A stretch of DNA of 64,000 nucleotides, taken from NCBI RefSeq assembly GCF_050948175.1, contig NC_135199.1, positions 8,622,501 to 8,686,500 of the forward strand, given 5' to 3'. Positions 23,945 to 36,521 of this stretch are shown piece after piece (position 1 is the first letter of the stretch; each line of letters begins with the position of its first letter). A program made the position numbers and the translations under genes. This DNA comes from Xylocopa sonorina (taxonomy: Eukaryota; Arthropoda; Insecta; Hymenoptera; Apidae). The notes under the pieces are model-generated. The model was not told where the DNA came from and searched no databases. It was given only the letters and a program-made list of their open reading frames with translations.

Positions 23945-24330
23945 GAGCAGCACAGATTTACGGCGTCGTATAGTAATACAAATAAAGGCGCGTTATGAAA
24001 TATCACAGAAGAATATGGAGCCCCGGAACGGAGCGCAGGACCTCGTGCGACAATATAAATCTATAAAATTATAGAACAATAAAGATTTACAACATCATAC
24101 GACACAGTGTAGGTACAAATCAAAAACGCTACAGGGTATTACAACACGGTGTAAATCTATCACTGTGCAGTGCCTCACGCAGCCCCGTAAATCTATAAAA
24201 TCATAGAGCGCGGCAGAGATTTACAATATCGTGCATCGATAAAAATCTGGAAACGTTATATAAAATATTACAGTGCCGTATAAATCTACCACCGTACAGA
24301 ATCTCGCGTAACAGCTTAAATCTGTGACAT
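23945..24330 (+). repeat. Three diverged copies of a ~130-bp tandem repeat
   Basis: Landmark words recur at regular spacing. AGATTTAC starts at 23954, 24083 and 24217 (steps 129 and 134). TAAATCTA words start at 24056, 24152, 24188 and 24281, and TAAATCT at 24317, pairing at steps of 132, 129 and 129. Two units carry a GTAAATCT/AGATTTAC-type inverted repeat that could fold (24187-24224 is the clearest), with an inner CTAT/ATAG pair. Copies are only moderately similar, so the array is old. I see no coding potential and no match to a transposon family I know. Confidence 0.75.
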
Positions 24331-24479
24331 AATGGAAACATCGCAAGCCGGAAACATTGCAAAACATTACGAGAACAGTGCAGAGCGACAATTCTTTACA
24401 ACCCCCTACCCCTCTCTTCCGGGTTCACCAAGCAAGATTCAATTCCCATCGCCTCGTGTCGCACACGATAACCGTATAT

Positions 24480-24501
24480 ATCACTCGCGTACACGAGTGA
24501 T
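24480..24501. repeat. Short inverted repeat
   Basis: ATCACTCG and CGAGTGAT are perfect 8-base arms around a 6-base loop, just after the tandem repeat. It may form a hairpin or be a dimeric protein site; chance is possible. Confidence 0.5.
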
Positions 24502-25661
24502 CTGTAAATAATACGCGGGGCTTAAGCGGCGTACAAATTGCTTGCCGGCATGGTGTAGCGCGCGGATGCGGAGGACCTTTCGCCAGGACAAAGCGCACCC
24601 CAAGAAAGCCTCTCCCCTTTCCTTCTTTACCGCCGTCTGCCATTTCGACGGCTTAACTTCCTCCCCTGCGTCACGCCCAATGCGACGATCCGCTAATAAG
24701 ATACAATATTTATACGCGTATCGCCCCTTCTCGTCGAAATATCACCGTTCAGAAATACGACAGCCATTTCTCCTCGTACGCCACGTGGTAATTTGTTTCG
24801 AATAGTTCTGAAGTACGCGATGATTCTAACGATTACTGATTCGCTGTGAAACGGACGCGAAAGGGGTCGAGTCGTTTCTAGAGACTCGCGTAGCAATGCT
24901 GTATTGTCAGGGGATGATTTTAGAATGTGTAGGACAGCGATGACCAACCATTGGGATACTTTAAAGATCCGTTATCCTACGATATGGATGGTCGTTTATT
25001 ATCGAGATTTTATGATGTTGTTTTGTTAGGCAAACACTGCGATAAAGTGGAAAGTATTGCCACGTTCGAATCCCCATCTTAAATCAGTGAAATTGACGAG
25101 ATGCGAATTTCAATCCCCCTAAAAATCCACCCTCCATCGGCGGTGGCGATAAAACACGGTTCCACGCTCGATTCGATAGGCGTGGCGGCGTTCGAGAGAC
25201 GTATTTCCGGTGTTCGTGCCCAAACATCGCCGCGACACCATCCACCGGCGGCCCGTTGCGCTTATACCTGCGACCCCCATCCCTTTGCCGGAGGTTACTT
25301 AATTTCGGGCTGCGGACTCGCAGGAGGCTCCGTGATCCAATTATCGCGGTGCACCGCGAACGTTGAAGCACAGGGTGCGACGCGACGCCCTCCGTCGCGC
25401 TACCAGGGGTGAGATACCCGCGGCGGTAACGATCCTCGAAACCAGAACGGATGATGTCTAGCCGTGGGCGCCGAGGATCCCATTCGACTGACGGATATCA
25501 ATTCATTTCCTGGTGAGCACCGCGACTACCGCGTTAAATCCTCGCGTTCGAACGCTTCCGAATGTCTCCACTTGGCGATTATTTATCCTCCCTTCTTTCT
25601 TTCTTTTCTACGACTCGTTGTCGCTTCCCTTTCCGTGTCTCCCTTTTCGTCAGGTTGTTTG

Positions 25662-25681
25662 TTTTTTTTTTTTTTTTTTTT
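25662..25681. repeat. Poly-T tract, 20 bases
   Basis: An uninterrupted run of T, preceded by pyrimidine-rich sequence and followed by a short GA repeat. Confidence 0.95.
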
Positions 25682-28600
25682 CTTTTGAGAGAGAGAGAGT
25701 TCAGAATTATTCCAATTCATCGTGCTTTTCTATTTTTGTTTCTCCGCATCGAAATAATCAGTCTTCGTCGATTGTCAGTCTTTTACATTCTTCCTTCGAT
25801 TCGGATTTATCATCGTAATTGATCCGTCCCCCGTTCTCCTCGCATTTACCGATCTAATTGCTTCCGTCGTTTCCGCGATTCGTCCGATCGATCACAGGCT
25901 GAATGCTGGGCCAATCGAATATGCATCAGCTCCTTCGGAGATTCACCGGGGGATCTTCTTACGCGCGCCCTCGGGCAATCTACGAGTACACGTTCTAGGA
26001 ATGAATTGCGCGGAAGTAGAACGATTTAATGAATACCACTCGCGTTTCTTCTTACGTGAACGCGACGTAAGTTATTATTCTTCGCGCGAGTTTACAGTCG
26101 ACCCGCGTACCCCGGAGAATTTAAGGGGCGAACGTTTAATTGTAAGATTTTTCGTGCCGTCCGAAAGAGCCGTAAAAGAATGTTCGAAGCATTTACTCCG
26201 ACAAGTAGAAAGCGAGCGGACATCTCGCTTTGCGAGTTCTCTTACAACGAAGCATTTATGTTTATTAAAATATCGTTGGTATCAGAAATTTTGGAGATTT
26301 CAATTCCAAACGCACGCGAATGTTTTCTCCCCCGACAGAGACCGCGTCTTTTAATATTTAAACGTGAACGCGCCGGTAACGTTTCTTATCTCCCTACTTC
26401 CGGTGTTGCCACGGGGTTCAGCAGCAAATTCGAAAGTTGCCAACTAAAGCTGTTTCAATAACTGCAAGCTCCCGGTGGACTTTTGGCACGATCGAGAAGC
26501 TACAGCGAGAGAGTGGGGCTGAAGAGGGCGGAGGACCCGACACGAAAGGAGAGACGGCCGCGTTCCTACATATTCATGCTAGCCATTTCGAATAGAATAT
26601 CTACGCGCAATGCATAATATTCGTAGCGGCGTATGAACATTGGACGTGAACCAACATTCGAGCGTTGTATCCCTCTCCGTCCGCCCTCTTCCTCCCTCTC
26701 AAATATGTACAGGTTGAAACGAACCCGCTTTACCTTTCGGCCATAGCTCTCCTCGCGTTTTGTTAGCCTCACTGATGTCCCCTAGTGTTACACGCGAGCC
26801 GTGCTGAATTATTAAATCCCCCCTTTCCGTTCCACGACCTACGAAATAATCATTCCGCGGTACGGTCGTCGGTTAGATTCGACGGTTAATCAAAGCGATG
26901 GATGCGATGTCGTACGCTGCTTTGTCGGACTCGTCGGGAAGAGTATTTTGGGCTAATGTAGTTTGTTGCGTTGGTACATTTTCGGTGGATGTTTCGAGAT
27001 GGGAAAACGGGAAGTTAATTTCACCGATCAGGGAAAGTTTCAATGAAGAATCGAAGGATTTTAGAGAGTTCTCTGAATGGATTGATCCTCGCTTTCGTGA
27101 GTTGTGTTTAGCGTTACGAACATGGAGTGATTAGCTAAATTGGATCACTCTGGTAACTCATTAATCCACTGATCCACGATTTTCACCGATTACAAAAGTA
27201 CCTGGTTTTTACATAACGAGAAAACGTAGCAAGAAAGATGAGGATTCCCAGATACTTGCTTCTAGCTGTAATAATTTAAAATTCCAACCATTCTACTGGT
27301 AAACTGTGCTTGCCAACTTCGTCCCATTTTCCATGGTACGTGTATTCGTAATAAAACAGTCGTTCGAACGGTCCCAAATTTTTCCCATTTCTCAATAGTT
27401 CCTCGTGAACTGTTCTGCTTAACAACCACCCCTAGCCCGCCTGAAGGGTTCGTCGCGCGCCACGGGCCATTATATCTGTCGCGATTGAGAACGGTGGCCG
27501 CGAGGCAGCCGGTGAAATACCGGCGAAAAATTAATGTTCCACGGCGATCCCATCGCAGCGCGGTGCCTTGCAAGGTACAACGCGACCGTGCGAGGGCCTA
27601 CGTAAGGGTTGGCTCCGCGACTGGCGTCGGGTGTAAGAGTCTCTTTGCACCCCGTCGATCAATATTCCGTCCAGTGGCGTAGCACGGGAAACTATTTCTT
27701 TTTCCCTTCTAACTACTCCTTGACTTTCGAGTCGATGCGTGACGGAGGGGGTGAGAGGGGAAGAGAGAGGCTGCGGTAAGGCGAGCCTGTCTAAAGCGAG
27801 CGATCTTCTCGAAAACGAGCGTAAACCGGGGTAACTTCGCCTAATCTTGAAGATCCTGACAATGGAAGTCGTAGCTCGCGAAGGAAAAGCGTCTCGTTTG
27901 TATTCTGTGTGTCTCTACTATTGTCTGCGTGTGAATTTAAGGTAGCTGGTTTTAATTCGTCTATTTTTTCTTGTACGCGCGCATTTTTTTCTTTCGTGAG
28001 CTCTGATTGCGCGTTTATTGCTGGCGCGAAAAGTTTCAGAGGCGGATGAAAATGGTAATTTTGATTAATGGCAGTTTGCCGTCTCATTAAACGCGGCTCT
28101 CCGTCCAAGAAACGAAATTTTCCACAGTGGAGGCAGCTCTTCCGCGTCGAGGTATCCACCTCCAGTTGGTATTAATTTTTTCAATTAAAAATGCGGAGCT
28201 GGCTGCACCCGTTGCTGGACATTTTAACGGGTAGGTGTGGTTCGTTCTCCAACTCGTCAGAAATATCTGTCTCGACGGATGAAACGCCAATTATCTGGAA
28301 ATTCCTCTCGTTGAACGCAACAGCATTCGCGCGCGATTGTCCACGGTGGCCAGAAAATTCGAACTCGAGGCGAGCCCATTAATTTCCGGCCGCGACGTCG
28401 CGGATTTCGTGGACAACCGTTCGCGATATTTAATCCTTAGTCATTCACTCGCGCGCATCGCGTCGCAATTAATTCTCCCGATCAATTATGAGTACGGGGA
28501 TCGGACGCGTCACTCCCCGTGTATAAATACCAGTCGCGGAAATTCCGTACGGGCGTCGAATGAAATTGATGGCGCCTGCAGCAGCCACCGAAGGAAACCA

Positions 28601-29651
28601 CCCTCTCTGTTTCACACGACTTTGCTTGCCAAGCTAGTTAGAGTATCGAATGCCTCGGTAATTGAGCGGTTATTGGGTTGCGAGGAATTGCACGGATGTT
28701 TTCCTCTACTGAGACATCGGTCGCTGCATTTTGCTTCGTTCGGGCGTTATTAATTAAATTTTAGTTCACTTAGGGGTTGGTTATATACTTAGAAAATAAA
28801 AAGGATCGTTTATAATTCCTTAAAATCAGGAGATAGGAGAGCAGTCTAAACTCTCTGATCCACCTTAAACCTCGGAGAGGTAATTTCTCTCCCCGCAACG
28901 TTTAACCGGAAGCCTCCTCGAGCCACGATGGAAGCAGCACGAGGAGCTCTACCGACGATCATTGAAACAAACTAGTTTATCTTGTTGACCAATAGAAGGG
29001 CTCGATACCCTTGTCCGCGATCAGTATTGGAGTTAGAGGAAGGTAGAGAAAGCTGAGGAGACGGAGTAATTCCCTCCAGTGACGGACGGCAAGCTGTAAC
29101 GCAGTAACGACTTTATTAGGGTTATCGACGCACGCACGCGCCTCACCCTTCTGACATTTTAACTCTTCCCGGGCTTGTTACGCAAACCCCGTCCGCTCTA
29201 ACGACCAGCCGTCTACTACTCCTGTCTAGCCCTAGCAGAAGAGCCCGCTAATTGCTAATTACCTCACAGTTTTAATCAATCACCGCGACTACGTATTGTG
29301 GTCGGGTTACGGATGTTGGGTTGTTGGTTGCTTCACGGCTCGATCAAGTTTACATGATCGATCGATGGGTATCCTTGGACGCGTTGCTCGAAAGAGCGAA
29401 AGGGTTGGATGATTTTTAATTGTCGACCCTTCTCTAAAATCTCTCTTCGTCGTTTTTAAAGTTAACGAGGATATTTGACGAAAGGTGGCACGCCTGACCG
29501 AAAGTCTGCGATTAGAGGAGTTCTGTTTCATTTTCGTCGAGATCAGTGACGGTTTCTCGGCATCGCGTTTCGTTCGTGGCCAGGGGTTTCATTAACAAGA
29601 GTGATTCGAGGTGTTGCAGCGTGGCGTTTGGCGTTCTTGGTATTGCGCGAT

Positions 29652-29716
29652 AAATTGGCCGGATAAACGCAGTAATACCGTGAAATCCGGCCAGTGTTAA
29701 TGGCCGGTGCCAATTT
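29652..29716. repeat. Nested inverted repeats
   Basis: Outer arms AAATTGGC (29652-29659) and GCCAATTT (29709-29716) enclose overlapping inner arms GGCCGGAT (29657-29664) and ATCCGGCC (29685-29692). Both pairs are perfect. The block could fold into a cruciform or RNA hairpin, or mark protein binding; function is unknown. Confidence 0.6.
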
Positions 29717-32700
29717 GGATACGTGTAATAAGTTAAGGAACGCGGGGCGGAGGGACGCGGTGGAACGGTGCACGATCCGCGAAATAATTTCGACGCAGCT
29801 TTCTCGTTAAACGAATTCAAATTGAGCCGCTCCCTCTAAATGACGCAACGACTGCGCGCTAGTGGATTTTTAGCCCGGGAAATTGTAAACTCGTACACGC
29901 CCGTTCGCGAGCAACTCGCTTTAACCATCGCGGAATTATGTCCGCGCGCCGTTTCCACTGTCGCGTTGGTTTAAACGGAGATTTAATAATTAATTAATTT
30001 CCGCTGCGGGAGACAGCGTAACGAAAGTTCAGTTTCGACGATATTTACACCGAATCTGAATATTTACTTGAAATTTGAACATTTGAAACATTTCATAATT
30101 AAATATTCGATATTTAAGTGTTAAATTGAATGTAAATATTTAATAAAATTGTCCGATATTCCGCAGTTTCGGTGCTTAATTTCTAATATAAATTACGCGT
30201 GCATTTGTTGTTTAATTAAAAAACAAAGCACACTGTTTTATGAACGTTCGATTAAACCGGGGCGAACCAGTTACGTAAAAGTTAACGCGAATTTTCGCCC
30301 AGAGGGAAAGAGAGAGGGTGAAAGTAGATTGCAGGTATCGAGCCATAAAACCAAGCCCGCGTATTGGATTTTAATTAATACGAACGGAAATCGTTATCCG
30401 CGAATGTGGAACATTGATTAATAACGTTGCTTTTTTTTTTCCATCACAGCCGCGCCTTCTCGCATCACCATAAATTATGGTCGATTTAACTCGGGCTATC
30501 CGTGAATTCTTGGATTCTTCATCGTTCCACTCCTCTCTATTTGAAAATTAAACAAACGAAACGAAACACTGATTGTCAGAAAAAAATAAATTGACTCAAA
30601 ACTCTACAAGGTAAAAAAAAATAGATTTTCCAAATATCAACATAAAAAATATCTGCAACCACTCGTTAATGACCTACCAGTATCCTCCGCGTCTCACCAG
30701 GTTCCCTATTCACCACTCACAACCGTGCAATTGTAGTTCATCATTTATTTCGTTCACGTGTACGCGTGAGACCGTGAACGGAAAACGTTTTGCCACCCAA
30801 TGAAAAGAAAAAAAAAAGAAGAAAGAAAAAGAGCAAATACCCACGAAACAACCAAGAAAAGAGAGCGAGGAAGAAAAAAGAATTCAGTTGTTATTCGTGT
30901 GCCGGCCATTGAATATCTGAATCTAGCCGAAGCTTTATTTCCCCCCAGGTTCGAGCAGGGGTTGAACGGGTGGCGGAGGGACGAACAACGGGGGTGGTTT
31001 TCCCGCCGGCGTCTAGACGCCGCGGCGCCTGTTCTCAGGCATCAGCTGCTTACGGAAGTACGGTCGATGCTTGAAATTTGTTTTTTTTTTTTTCTTTTCC
31101 CTCCTCCACCATCGTCGTCGTTCTTTCCTCTATCGTAACGATACTCTGTCCTCTCTTCCACCGCGCACGGTTCGTGCTCCTTCGTTAACAATTTCGATCG
31201 AGCCTTTCGGTTATTAAAGAAACGATGGAGCGAGGTCGCGGAGGGGTTTGCGGGAGGGTCTAAGGGGATGGCAGTGGGACGGGTAGAAGTTGGACGATAA
31301 GCTGGCGTGAGAGCCTCGAACGGAATGATAAAGGACGTTCGAGCTTATTGGGGACGAAAGTTTATTAAAATCGCGCGCCTTTTCCGGAAGCTGTTTGTGA
31401 AGTACCGCCGGCTGATGGATGAATGGTATACAAATCGAGTGATCGATGATGTCTTCCGTCTTGTTTCTTTTCTCTTGTTTGCGTAATTTTTTCGTGCCGG
31501 TGCGAATGATTAATTGTATCGAGTAGGAGCACGAGTTTCGTCCGCGAACTTATTTCGTGGAGAAAGTTTAGGGAACTGCTACTAACTTGCGGATGTTCGT
31601 CATATTTTTGCGATACCTAACTGTGCAAAAATGGATCCGAAATAAAATACTTCTTACCCCACGATAACTAAAATCGATAAGAAATTAACTTACCTCGAGT
31701 ACCACTAACGCTTTCAACAGACCAAACGTTACATTAAGCTTCCTCCCTTGTCCTTTGATCCCTCGAAATTGAGTTTGCCCTCTTTGAAACACAGCAACCA
31801 CCGCCACTTACTTATATAACAATGATCCACGATAAAGATTCCTCCCGTAACTAATTCAGAAATCGAACTGTAAATATCTGTAACTGCTTTCGATCTCTTC
31901 GTACACATCCCCGCGAAAACCGCTCGAAAACGAGCCACCCTCTGGCGTCACGATTTTCGTCGTCGCCTCCCTCCATTTCCTGGCATCGCGACGGCTCGAC
32001 GTCGATAGCCCGTCGCGCGACATCCACGGCGACGCGAGCGTGAAATAAAATTTACCAGCGATTCACCGTGTACACGTCTGTTCACGCGTCGTTACCCCGG
32101 TCAGAGATCTCGCGGGGTTCGCAACGAGGTTTCTCGCTCGTCGAACCCTCAAAGATGTCCATCCCGCTTTTCTGCGAGCTGCACGTGCTCCTTTTGTCGT
32201 CTTCGACGTCTGCCTTGATCTCATCGACGGAATAGCGTCCAATTTCCGCGTGTAGAAAAAACGAAGCGTCGAGGAAGGACAGAGACGCCGATGGAAAGAC
32301 GATACACGGGGGTGGCGGACGAGGGTGAGACGCAGACACGCGTGTGCGTATCCGCGGACCTGTCCTCGCATCCGGGGAGCGGATTTTAATCAGTCGATGG
32401 CTCATACGAATTAGAATGGGCTAAGGGCGGATCGATTTTTAATCTCTGTAAGAGACTCTGGGGAATGGCGTCAGCGTTACATCCCGGAAATGTTGCGTGC
32501 TGGCGGTTTAATGGTTGTCCACGTGGCCAACGGACATTTCGCGAGATCAATCGCTATTATGCCAGATCTTCGATATTCCGCAATGGAATCTTTCGTCGCT
32601 GAGTGCTCGAGAAGTATCATTCTTTGTCAATTCGTTCAACAATCCAACGATATTCTGAACTATCTAGAAGTTGGCGACGTGTATCTCGTAAAATTGTTGG

Positions 32701-35700
32701 GGGGGTAAAAAATGAATTCCTTCCCGTCTGGCAAAGTTGGGTACCGATCGCTCGCGATCATCCAACCGGGCGATTCGACCGAGACGCGTTAATTCACGCG
32801 TTGGCTCGCGTTTCGAAGTTCCGAACAACGATTCCCTCTCGGTTCGGTCTTATCCAAAGTGGCCCGTAAAATCCTGCGGGTGCGACATCGGCGTAAAACA
32901 ATTCCCCCCGGGGGTGCGTCGCGTAGATTAAAGGACGTAAAACTTCGCGAAAGCGTAATAAACTCTCCTGTTTCTACTTTTTTTTCCCCCTCTCCCGCTC
33001 GCACCTCTCTTCTCGCCCCTTTCCACCTTTCCTTCTCACGCGCCACCTTTCCCTCCTTGGTTCTCCGCGTCTCTAAGAGCTCGTCTCTTACATCCACCGG
33101 CCAGTACCCCGTGCCCAAACGCGTTTTCACGCTCTTTTCCCGGTGCAACGGTGAATTACCGTAACTTCCCTCTGCCTTACAGCGTCCATTTAGCCCGCGT
33201 TCCTGCCGCAACTTTCCACCCGTTACGAAATCCGTGGTAAACGCACTTTCGGACGAGATCATGTGGTTTTAACGGTTGTTGGGGTGTTAATCGTGTACCT
33301 GGTCCCTTCCCTTTCGGTAATTCCTGTGCTCGGATACCTGTGAAACTTTGGGCGCTATAGAAAAATACGCGTCCTCGACATATAAATAAAGTTTCATTAA
33401 AATCTGAGCGCTTCTTGTTAGATGAGATCATTAAATTCCAATAGCGCTCCTCGATATTTTTGTCTCTTTTTCGTTTTCGTTCCCTTAACTAGACACTTGT
33501 GCTGTATAAACTCGTAGGAAGCATGTGATCAGGGTTTGAAAAGATATTCCGGGAAATACGATCCTCCGCGGAATTGCGGTCTCGGCTCCGCGCGACCGTA
33601 GATCCGCGCGAACGTACACCGTCGAGGTAGGCTCTCAAGAGTTTCTGAAACTTCGCAATAACGTCGCGACGCTAATGCGTCTCGTTACTCGACGCACTAC
33701 TGCGCCGTTTGCATGAACTCTGCCAACGACCGTTTCGATTTTCCTCTTCTCCCGTTCAACCCTTCTCTCGCATTTAACGATTTTCCTGCGAGTCTTGTCC
33801 GTTTTTCTTTCTCAACAAGTATCGTGGCAGTGAAGATTTAAAAGAGAAGAGGGGATTAGTTATTAGAAAATTACCGAATTGCAAGATCGAGCGTTCGATG
33901 TGAACAGGAATACACGTGAGCTCGAGGAATTGAAAGTAGAACTGCAGCAAAAATCGGACGACTGAGGAAAGGCTGGCTCGGGGGTTGAACTCGCGCTTTT
34001 CGCGGAGTCCCGTAACCCGGAAGTGAAGTGGTCGGACACGAAGATCCGATTACAGAGTTGCCTGTAAGCCTGGAAGCACAGTTTCGTAGTGGCACTAAAT
34101 ACCCGCCGCTTTATGGACACTCGACCATGTCGAGGGTCCGCGCGACGACGAGATAGTCCTCCGTTAATATTCCTAGCCTGTACCACGGTGTGTTCAACAT
34201 CGTCCAACGGCAGCAAAGAGAAAGAGAGAGAGAGAGAGGCTCGTTGTTACCTTCGACGAATAACCTACCCTATCGTTGGTTGTTCCCTTTCAATCGCCCC
34301 AGCACCATTCGTTCTTGGGAATTCGAAATTTATCTCGAGGAACGGAGATGCTGCTAGACGTTAGACGTTACGATTCCTTTATCACGCCCAACCATTCTGC
34401 AACGCGATTAATTCGTATCGCGCCATTAATCTCAACTTGAGTAAAAAGTGATGATCGAAAGGTTTATACTGTAGAGAGACTGCTCGAGCTAATTAAGTTG
34501 TATAAAAACAGTGTTGGGAGAGTATCGCAGGTTTCACTGTACATAAAATTTTATATCGCGTAGACACTTTTTAAGATCAGTTTAATATCTTTCGCGTAAC
34601 GCTGATGGTCTCCGCGTTTTTACGTCGTTTTAATTACTTTCTAGGCGGGGTGGAACGTTATGCTTTTCTTTATGTCATAGCCACGTACACATATGCATAC
34701 GCGGTGGAGGAAGAAGTGATGAAAGAATAATACAAGGGATGCAAAAGCGTGGTACGCTTTTTATTGAAGGAAAATAGAAGAAAAGTTGTACGTATTTACT
34801 TAAAAGTTGCCAAGAATCACATCGCGCAATAATCTACTTACGGAGCCCCCAGCCCCGTTTCGCCCCCGGGGCAGGCAGAGAAAGCTCTTCGAGGCTCTTT
34901 AGAATTTCGACTGGAACTGTTTCGCTGGCGGCGGGGTAGCCTCGAGAGGTCGAGTGGTTCGTCAGAATTTCGCCCACGCGTGAAACAATGCCTGTACCGT
35001 GGCGTTCGTGTTCGATTGTGCTCGGTCGCTATCAGGGCTCGGTAACCCCGAAAGTCGACCGGCTGTAAGGGTGCAACGAAGTTTGCGTAAGTCTTAAAGT
35101 GTAAGCTCCGACCGGTATTTGAACGAATGTTTCGGGTAACTTAGTAACTTCTTCCTGAAAGATGCGGATTTATAAGCATTTTTTGCGAATTTCTTTTTTA
35201 ACTCGTAATGAAACATTCCGAGAAATATTCTTTTTTTGCAAAAAGAAAAAAAAAGAAAAAGTAGAGAAACGAGAGAAAAATATGAGAGAAAAGGTACGGG
35301 GAGAATTGCGATAGCTATGATACTTGGAGGGTTATGTTTATGTAAACGACACAATAGCGTGGCCAATAACGGGGCACATTAGGGAAATTTCTTTTTTACT
35401 GGAGATATTTTTTACACTTTCCACTCTCTTCTTTTGCACGATATTCTCTTGTCATTATCGTGACTTCTCCCCTTATTATAATATTTAACGAAAAGGAACC
35501 GCATGTGTGCGTTGCCTCGTTCAGTTTCTTAAGTCGATTAATTTTACGCAAAACATTTTCGATATTATCCTGATCTACCCAATCAGTGGTGTATCGCGTT
35601 AGGGATATCCGGTTTGTTTGATATCTCGCTAGAACGACGCCTCAGTTCTCGTTGTGGCTAGCATAGATCCGGATTTCGGCTGTATCAAGCTGGCCGCAAG

Positions 35701-36355
35701 CTTAACGAGGATATCGAGCTCGTTACACATCCGATAATTAGATGCCAGTCGACCTCTGATTGCACTCGTTTCTAAATTTCCACGACTCCTACGAGGCAGC
35801 CTGCGCAAACATCCGATTATGAACCTCTCGCCAGTGATTAGAACAGATTGCGGGTATTCCTGGCTCGATGATTCGTTTCGAATTGCGTTAGAACGGCGTT
35901 GGTTTGGAATAATCGCGTGATCATAACTGGTACCTCGCGTTGACGAGTTAGCTCGCAGAATTCTCTAAAGTTGGAGGTTGATCGAAAGTCTCAGATAATC
36001 GTATAGTTAATTTCTGTTTTAATTAAGACAGCCAGCTTATTAGAATAATTAACATCCCTTTTCATTGGCAATCGCTCGCGGTCTACCTTGCATCTTGAAC
36101 CGAAATTATCGCGGCAGGATTCAGCCACTCTCAAAGCCTGTCGAATAATTATAACCGATAGCGTATCCCAGTCGAAACTAACCCGAAATTCCCAAAGCGT
36201 GGAACCAACATTCCACCCATAAATCTCGAAAATCGTAAGCAACATAATCCACCGTTCCGGAACACCTGGTTCAGATCCACGGCAAATCCCACGGCACGAA
36301 TACCGATTTTTCTCCACCACGACCTAGCTAAATCTGTATAAATATCTTTGGAAAC

Positions 36356-36379
36356 AAAAAAAAAAAAAAAAAAAAAAAA
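36356..36379. repeat. Poly-A tract, 24 bases
   Basis: An uninterrupted A run followed by purine-rich sequence. No retroposon body or target duplication is evident beside it. Confidence 0.95.
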
Positions 36380-36508
36380 CAAAAAAGAAGGGGGAAAAAT
36401 GAGACATCGTCGACGTAGACGGGAGATTTCGTGATTCGAGTGGCGTGGATGGCGGAATAAAAGGGGCACGAGAGGAGGGTTGCGTGCACAACAACACACG
36501 CGGGTCCA

Positions 36509-36521
36509 CGCGCGCGCGCGC
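36509..36521. repeat. Alternating CG tract
   Basis: A short alternating CG run in a GC-rich block (about 36.4-36.95 kb) that is locally the most CpG-dense part of the window. The block could be a promoter-like island, but no exon can be assigned to it. Confidence 0.6.

Larger units (their letters stand above)
24502..36355. other. Gene-poor, CpG-rich sequence with scattered simple repeats
   Basis: No gene is supported in this stretch. Open frames are short, lack family features and often overlap on both strands. A T20 run lies at 25662-25681 and a T13 run at 31081-31093. A TATAAATA at 28522-28529 sits in CpG-rich sequence but has no initiator at the right distance. It may be intron or regulatory DNA of a gene beyond the window. 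Confidence 0.5.

Noticed and set aside
25064..25076. GTTCGAATCC resembling a tRNA T loop
   Set aside because: The flanking bases do not pair as a T stem and no anticodon arm is found upstream.
28522..28529. TATAAATA as a core promoter
   Set aside because: No initiator at about 25-30 bases downstream and no exon following it.
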